Below the pieces are notes generated by a model. That model was not told where the DNA came from. It saw nothing but the letters and a program-made list of their open reading frames with translations, and did no database searches. The position numbers and the translations under genes were made by a program. From NCBI RefSeq assembly GCF_002994745.2, contig NC_037093.1, positions 18,115,555 to 18,179,554 of the forward strand: 64,000 nt of DNA, read 5' to 3'. Positions within the stretch are counted from its first letter, which is position 1. Each line of letters begins with the position of its first letter. Positions 58,467-64,000 of this stretch are shown here, one piece after another. Source of the stretch: Rosa chinensis. Its lineage: Eukaryota; Streptophyta; Magnoliopsida; Rosales; Rosaceae.

Positions 58467-60058
58467 TAGGGGTCATCATAGGCCGGGCTAGGGCTGGCCC
58501 TACCCTAAATTTTAGGGCTTAGGGCCAGGCCTGGCTGGACTTTAACCAAGTCAACGAAAATTAAGGCCGGGCAGGGGACCGAGCTGGGGCAATTTAGGGT
58601 AGGGCCAGCCCTGGCTGGACTTTAACCAAGTCAACGAAAATTAAGGCCGGGCAGGGCTGGACCGAGCTGGGGCTTCAATATGTAAGCCCTTACCCACCCT
58701 TAAGGCCCATCTCGCAAGGATCGAACTGGCCGGGCCAGGCTCTCAAAGTGAATAACACTTAAAAAAAAAAAATTAAACGAGAATGCATTGCTGCAATTGC
58801 ACAATTTACCAACCACTGCATTTCATCTAGAAAATCACTTATAACCCTTTCAGTTTGAAATTGATCTGAATCTTAAGCTTCAATATAGTAATCTGAATCT
58901 GAATAACACCAATTGCCTAAGTTCATCTGCTCTAAGATTGGATGATTAATAATTCTCTCAAAAACAGAAGATGACTATTCCAACATCTCAATTATAATAG
59001 TGTGAATTACAATGTCGCAGAAACATATTAATTAAATATAGCCAGACATGCACAGCAAACATATTAACCAATCTGGGAGTCTTCTTCTTCCATCTCTCTC
59101 TCAACCGAAAGGCCAGACACAAGCCACTAACTTTGCAGCCAACAAAACAACGAATTAGCATCATTCAAACCAAAACTAGTAAATTGAAATTCATGTTCAT
59201 TACCTATTAATCGATTGAAAGCTGACTCAAGCCCATTATCCGCAGTTTCATGAACCGAATCCTTAGACCCATCAATCAGAACAACCAGTTTTACAGCTCT
59301 GAGGAGATCTCCGGTCTCTCTGTTTTCGATCTAAGAATTCTTGATCCGGAAGAACCAAAAAAGTGTGAGATTTTGAGAGAGAGAGAGAAAGGGAGAGAGA
59401 TTCAAACCCAGAAGAAACAAAAATCGGAAATGATGTCCTCACCTTGTGCGTCGAAAACAGTGTGCTTTGACGGTAGATGCAGAGCTATGACTGGGAACCT
59501 TAAACGACACGACGATGATGGGCAACCTCCTCCCGGTGATGCAAAGCATCCACACCGCGTTCGTCTCTCTAGGCCTGAACAAGCAAGTTGCCGTCACCAC
59601 TGGCGGCGAAGGAGTATAGGTTTGCTGTCTGAAGGAAGAGGGTTTTGAGAGAGAGGCGGATGTGGTCGTCTCTTTTGTTTGAAGACCTCGACATCGTCTA
59701 GGTTTTACCCTCTTGGAGACTTGAGTTGGACTCCTGGAGTTGGGCTTCATACCTTTGGGCCTCAAACGGACAGACAATTAAATGACCCATTTTCCAATAT
59801 TACAGATTCATATAATTCAATACAAGTTCTATAGTTTTATACACATGTATAGAAAATAACAAAAATTAAATTAAATTAAATTTTAGGGCTGGGTTAGGGC
59901 CGGGCTTTTAGGGTAGAGCCGGGTTTCATTTATATGACCCATACCCTATCCTATTTGAGAAAGGGTCGGGCCGGCCAGCCCTAATGGAAGGGCTGAGCCG
60001 AACTTCAACCCTACAGGCTTGCCGGGCTTTGGGCCCAAGGGCCATATGATGAGACCTA
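58467..60058. mobile_element. hAT-like element (TAGGGGTCATCAT ends) with gene-derived interior
   Basis: The left end TAGGGGTCATCAT matches the hAT at 36964; the right end is ATGATGAGACCTA. Subterminal regions are rich in GGGCTGG/GCCGGGC, with a 60-bp direct repeat near 58600-58660. In copy A the site is uninterrupted (near 5270). The left flank GCTTAAGC is only partly kept on the right (GC), so the target duplication is eroded. The interior 59040-59760 is leader- and exon-like, GC-rich DNA. Confidence 0.75.
59515..59619 (+). pseudogene. Possible captured beta-1,3-glucanase (GH17) fragment
   Basis: The frame reads MMGNLLPVMQSIHTAFVSLG then LNKQVAVTT. Plant GH17 endo-1,3-beta-glucosidases have a similar LxPAMQNIHxALVxxGL...VTT helix-strand segment. 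The match is short and its ending (GGEGV) departs from the family, so this is tentative. Upstream DNA (59085-59500) is CT/GA-rich, like a plant leader. Confidence 0.35.
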
Positions 60059-60737
60059 GCAAATCCAAGCTTGAGGCTTTGGAATATGACAGCCACAGAT
60101 GCCTAACATATCAAGCTACAAATTAAGCCGATCAAACTTTTGGGTTGGTGTATGGAAACGACAATAAAATTAGTTTTTGATTAATATGCAGGTTGTAATG
60201 AGTTGGCTTCAAAGTCGTTTTTGATTCTGTTCATTAGTAGTGACGGGTCAGCAAACTTGATAAAACTTCACTTAAGAATGACTACCTCCTTTTTGAATCC
60301 TATGTTAATTGTTGTCGTCAGCTATTTGTCTTTACATATCCACATTTAGAAATTCTCATGAATCCTTGAGTAACAAACATATCTTCCTTAATTAACTTAA
60401 CTTTGTGAAGTATAAAGATTTTGTGATTAGTCAAACATTGTAAGATAGTGAATGAGTTAGGTCAAGAGGAATTAAAAATCTTAATCATGTTGAGAAATGA
60501 GAGCATAGATCTCACATGAGAAAATGTGAACCTTGCATATAAGTTTATAAGAATTTAAGTTACTCATTCCATTATCAATTGATTTTGGATGTGAACTTTA
60601 AATTACTTTATCATTCATGTACACGCATAGATACCTAAAAAATTAATATTTCAACCTCATACTTCAATTTTCCACATTAAACTTCCGATTATGCCTTTTT
60701 TAACCTTCTTCTCTTCTTCCACCTCTAAACCACCCAC

Positions 60738-61283
60738 CAGGGGCGGCCCTGAGGTAGGGCAAGTGGTGCGGTCGCACTAGGCCTCCAATTTCGAGAGGCC
60801 TCAGATCTCAGAATATGTGTATATAACATATACAAACAATTATATGATTCGTGAAGTAGTCCAGTTGGCTAAGTCACTGTCCATTTTTCACCCATGACCT
60901 GTATTCGATCTGTAGTAATCTCTCTTTTATTTATGTTTTTTTCATTTTTTTGCTTTTCTTTTTTACATTCTCATGTCTTTTCATTTCTTTTTCGGCTCAT
61001 TTTCCTATCTATTATGTTCTTTTATCTATGTTTTTTTCATTTATTTGCTTTTCCTTTTTACATTATCATGTCTTTTCATTTCTTTTTCTGCTCATTTTCC
61101 TATCTATTATGTTCAATCTTGATTATTACAGAATCATATTATTTTTCATTCTTATATATTATTTTTATTTGCCTTGTTATATTAATTTGACCAAGTTTTT
61201 ATAATATATTTTTTTATGTTGGAATTAGTAAGGCCTCAATTAGATTTTTGCTCCAGGCCTCCATAACTTCAGGACCGGCCCTG
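60738..61283. mobile_element. hAT MITE (546 bp), relative of the 48483 element
   Basis: Ends CAGGGGCGGCCCTGAG / CAGGACCGGCCCTG with the exact 8-bp duplication CCACCCAC at 60730-60737 and 61284-61291. The ends resemble CAGGGCCGGCCCTG of the autonomous-type hAT at 48483-52215. Inside, a T-rich unit of about 93 bp is repeated twice (60926-61018, 61020-61112). Its ORFs there are low-complexity Phe/Leu/Ser and not genes. Confidence 0.9.
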
Positions 61284-61291
61284 CCACCCAC

Positions 61292-61799
61292 CACCATATT
61301 GTGCAGCAGAGCCAGGCCCAGCCACCGCTAGTGGCGTTATCCACATTATGATGTTACCAACATCACTCTGACATTAATTGCTTTATTCATGCAAACAAGA
61401 GAAACTGGGTTGTACGTAATCAGGTAAATAGCAAATCTTGATTCCTAATTCTTGATTGGACAAACACATGCACATTGCCTGTATGAGTTTAAAGTCTGTA
61501 CGTGACTGTTCCTAATATTCTCAAGATCTCAACTGAGGTCGATTCCAATGGGTGGTTTACCGGTGGTTATAGTGGATTCAATTTCCAAAAGTTTAGATAC
61601 TGAAACCATTGCGTATGCATGCCCCCTCATAACAATCTTAGAATGTGAAGCCATTTCATAGCAGGTCGAAAGAGGTCTGCATGCACGGTATAACTGCAAT
61701 TTTTTATTTTTTTTCTTCAATTTTATTGAATGATAAAGTTGGAATTAGAATATTTTAAAAATCATTGGAGGTCTACGTACTAATTTAGGAGATATGGAT
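61292..61799. other. Unassigned DNA absent from copy A
   Basis: It sits between the MITE and the resumption of copy B. No repeat ends or coding frames recognised. Confidence 0.45.
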
Positions 61800-62288
61800 A
61801 GAATTTTCTTAATTAAAAAAAATCTAATTATAAGTGTCTATATAGAGACGTATACGTGCAAGCAATTAAAAACTCGCTACAAGATTCTATGTATAGGATT
61901 GAAAATCTCAATTACAGACATATACAGGGGCGTAGCCAAGACAAGGGCTACTTGGGCTACAGCCCAAGGGAAAATTTGGCCCAAAATCGATCAAGTATGG
62001 GTATAGCCCAATAAAAAAAAAAATATATATATACTTCTGCGTCGATTCTCAGCTCTCCCCTTTCTCCGGTTTCTCCCCCGTGGGCTGTGTTGCTTCCCCC
62101 TTCCAGCCTTCCAGAGTTCCAGAGTTCCAGGTCGATTTGCTAGTTCCGGCAGTCCGCCAAGCCACCTCCACCGCTCCACGCCTGAGCCACCTCCTCCGCC
62201 ACCGAGCCACCTGCCCACGGCCCACCTCCACGGATCCACTGCGCTTCTGCGGCAGTCGCAGTGCGACTCCTTCAAGGCTTCAATCTGA

Positions 62289-62760
62289 GATGATGTAGGT
62301 CGACTCTCAGTCTCAGCTCTCCCCTTCTCCGGTTCTCCCCCGTGGGCTGTGGCGCAGTGGCGCTGTCCCCGTTTGCTTCCCCCTTCCAGCCTTCAAGAGT
62401 TCCAGATCCCAGGTATTGGATTTTTGTTGATTGATTATCATTGCTGATGGGTTGTTGATGATGGGTAATGGGTTGATAATTGGGATTTGGGAATGTTTTG
62501 GATTTTTGTTTGATTGATCAGGCTGTGATTGATTGTGTGGGATATTCCCAGATGATGTAGGTCGACTCTCAGGAGTCTCAGCTCTCCCCTTCTTCGGTTC
62601 TCCCCCGTGGGCTGTGGTGCAGTGGCGCTGTCCCCATTTGCTTCCCCCTTCCAGCCTTTAAGAGTTCCAAATCCCAGGTATTGGATTTTTGTTGATTGAT
62701 TATCATTGCTGATGGGTTGTTGTTGATAATTGGGAGTTGAGAATGTTTTGGATTTTTGGT
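62289..62760. repeat. Tandem repeat in the hAT leader, 262-bp period
   Basis: GATGATGTAGGTCGACTCTC begins at 62289 and 62551, each followed by the same CCGTGGGCTGTGG and CTTCCCCCTTCCAGCC blocks. A third, partial copy lies at about 62045-62130. TTGATGATGGGT-like short repeats fill 62440-62940. Confidence 0.85.
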
Positions 62761-62996
62761 TGATTGATTGTCATTGCTGTAGTGGGAATGGGTTGTTATG
62801 TTGTTGAATGTTTGATAATTGATTGTCATTGCTGATGGGTAATGGGTTGTTGATGATGGGTTGATAATTGGTGGGTTGTTGATGATGGGTTGATAATTGG
62901 GAATGGATCTCTGTATCGGGTTGTTGCTGATGGGTAATGCATTGTGTTAATTGTTATATTGAAATGTATGTATATATATTATAGGTATTGAATAAA

Positions 62997-64000
62997 ATGA
63001 CGGATTGCCGAAAACCCAAGCGGTACAAAAATATTCTTTCATGGTTTACAAGTGACACTCCATCAAGTGGTACTGGGAATGAAATTGGGAGTGGGAGTGG
63101 GAGTAGAAATGCGACTGAGAATTCTGTGAATGATGTTCCTATAAACACTGCTCCACCTAGTCCACTAGAAGAGTGTCGTGATGAAAGAATTGAGATAGAA
63201 GAAAATGTTGATGTTAGTTCTCTTGAGCGTGATCCAGGAATACGACTTCCAATATGCAAGTATCATTTGAATGAGCGTGACAATATTCGAAGAGCTTATG
63301 TGGTCTTAGGACCATATCAACCTCAGTTAAGCAAGTATCCACCTTCTTTTGATGGAGGTCAAGGTCGAAAATTTAATGCCAAATGGTTCAAAGATTGGCC
63401 TTGGCTTGAGTATTCCGAAGAGTTGGACAAAGCATATTGCTTCCCGTGTTTCCTCTTTGATAGTTATCCATCCCACCATCCAGCATTCACTGAGTGTGGG
63501 TTTCAAGGTTGGAAGAATGTTATGTCCAAACAGTCTGGCATTCTTGGTCACGTGGGAGGATTAAATTCCCCACATAATGCTGCCATGCATAAGTGGGAGA
63601 CACTAAGAAACCCATCTAAGCATATTGAGAGAGTGATTAGCACACAATCATCACAAGAAGTAGCAAATAACCGACTTCGACTTATTACTATTATAGAGAG
63701 TGTAAGGTTGTTAGCCCACCAAGGATGTGCTTTTAGAGGGCATGATGAATCCATTGATTCATCCAATAGTGGAAATTTCAATGCAGTAAGGAAGTCTTTT
63801 GGAAGAATGAATATAGAAGTTCAAAAAGTCTTAGAAAATGCTCCTGGAAATGCTAAGTATATTTCTCCAGAGATTCAAAGACAAATTGCCAATATTCTTG
63901 CCAACAAAGTTAGAACCAAGATTCGTGAGGAAGTGGGAGATGCCAAATTTTGTATCCTAGTTGATGAAGCGGTTGATGCATCTAATAGGGAGCAAATGGC
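62997..64000 (+). CDS. hAT transposase (TTF zinc finger, DUF4371), open to window end
   Basis: The frame is open from ATG at 62997 with no stop to 64000 (334 codons, partial). It has a Ser/Gly-rich acidic N-terminus; the conserved DPGIRLPICKYHLNERDNIR; a TTF-type zinc finger (KWFKDWPWLEYSEELDKAYC, FPCFLF); the QGCAFRGHDES motif typical of the family; and the start of DUF4371 with FCILVDEAVDA, containing the first catalytic Asp. An acceptor-like TATAG at 62979-62984 just before the start suggests a spliced leader intron. No defects are visible in the part seen, so it could be active. Confidence 0.9.
   Translation, partial: MTDCRKPKRYKNILSWFTSDTPSSGTGNEIGSGSGSRNATENSVNDVPINTAPPSPLEECRDERIEIEENVDVSSLERDPGIRLPICKYHLNERDNIRRAYVVLGPYQPQLSKYPPSFDGGQGRKFNAKWFKDWPWLEYSEELDKAYCFPCFLFDSYPSHHPAFTECGFQGWKNVMSKQSGILGHVGGLNSPHNAAMHKWETLRNPSKHIERVISTQSSQEVANNRLRLITIIESVRLLAHQGCAFRGHDESIDSSNSGNFNAVRKSFGRMNIEVQKVLENAPGNAKYISPEIQRQIANILANKVRTKIREEVGDAKFCILVDEAVDASNREQM

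Larger units (their letters stand above)
47128..61924. repeat. Copy B of the dispersed intergenic duplication (heavily interrupted)
   Basis: Blocks 47128-47243, 52672-53675, 58116-58466, 60059-60475 and 61800-61924 follow copy A (365-5990) in the same order and orientation. The gaps are insertions absent from copy A: 47244-52671 (containing a tandem array and a hAT), 53676-58115 (Copia), 58467-60058 (hAT-like) and 60476-61799 (including a MITE). At 52953-52957 copy B shows the uninterrupted TTTCT site into which a solo LTR was inserted in copy A. Confidence 0.8.
61925..64000 (+). mobile_element. Second hAT transposon with DUF4371 transposase (runs off the window)
   Basis: The left end is CAGGGGCGTAGCCAAGAC, preceded by GACATATA as the candidate 8-bp duplication; the right end lies beyond 64000. 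It interrupts copy B where copy A reads on (near 5845). A leader with a GC-rich block is repeated (next entry), then the transposase frame starts at 62997. Confidence 0.85.

Noticed and set aside
59250..59777. Overlapping 132- and 112-codon ORFs on both strands
   Set aside because: They overlap the GH17-like segment in other frames and show no family features of their own.
60894..61204. Phe/Leu/Ser-rich ORFs of 84-98 codons
   Set aside because: T-rich tandem repeat inside a MITE; low-complexity translation.

Overview
This window is plant nuclear DNA and is almost entirely transposable elements. The case for a flowering plant, most likely a eudicot, is the intron-bearing AT-rich sequence, a plant-type glyoxal/aldehyde oxidase gene, Ty3 elements of the plant Tat type with an extra RNase H and an antisense plant-mobile-domain ORF, Copia elements primed by initiator tRNA-Met, plant hAT/MULE/CACTA elements, and captured fragments of plant genes (MAP70, WAPL, EXO70, Bet1-like SNARE, cyclin B1). 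A woody eudicot such as a Rosaceae is possible but cannot be shown from the sequence.

Layout. 1-6 kb: intergenic DNA carrying a Copia-type solo LTR (825-4326), itself hit by a 5'-truncated LINE (844-2320) and a second solo LTR (2809-4323). 7.8-9.5 kb: the only intact host gene, a secreted copper-radical oxidase (GLOX type). 10.2-10.4 kb: a possible plastid-targeting first exon. 12-21.4 kb: a decayed BED-finger hAT element whose zinc-finger exon was split by a CACTA element (13818-17897) carrying the 5' end of a cyclin B1-like gene. 23-47 kb: a decayed Tat-lineage Ty3 element with gag-pol on +, an antisense plant mobile domain ORF and a 3' LTR. Its pol is interrupted by a large LTR element without pol (25743-36562), a hAT (36964-38033) and a small solo LTR (38523-38991).

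The large LTR element holds a MULE (27067-33450, Bet1-like fragment). That MULE holds a second Pack-MULE (27082-28769, MAP70 and WAPL fragments), a foldback MULE (29889-30970), and a hAT (30993-33332) that in turn holds a fourth MULE (31647-33061, EXO70 fragment). The deepest stack is five elements. Nearly every layer has exact target-site duplications, so the order of insertion can be read directly.

47-62 kb: a diverged second copy of the 0.4-6 kb intergenic segment, expanded by a near-complete DUF4371 hAT transposon (48483-52215), a Copia element (53676-58115) with near-identical LTRs, a hAT-like element with a glucanase-like fragment (58467-60058) and a hAT MITE (60738-61283). At 61925 a second DUF4371 hAT begins; its transposase frame is open to the end of the window.

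The most interesting biology is the concentration of gene-fragment-carrying elements. Fragments of at least five unrelated host genes are picked up by MULE and CACTA elements within about 18 kb of sequence (14.9-15.0 and 27.4-32.6 kb). One of these elements combines two or three genes, including an ORF that runs through a junction. No operon-like cooperation is expected; the elements relate to each other by nesting and possible cross-mobilisation.
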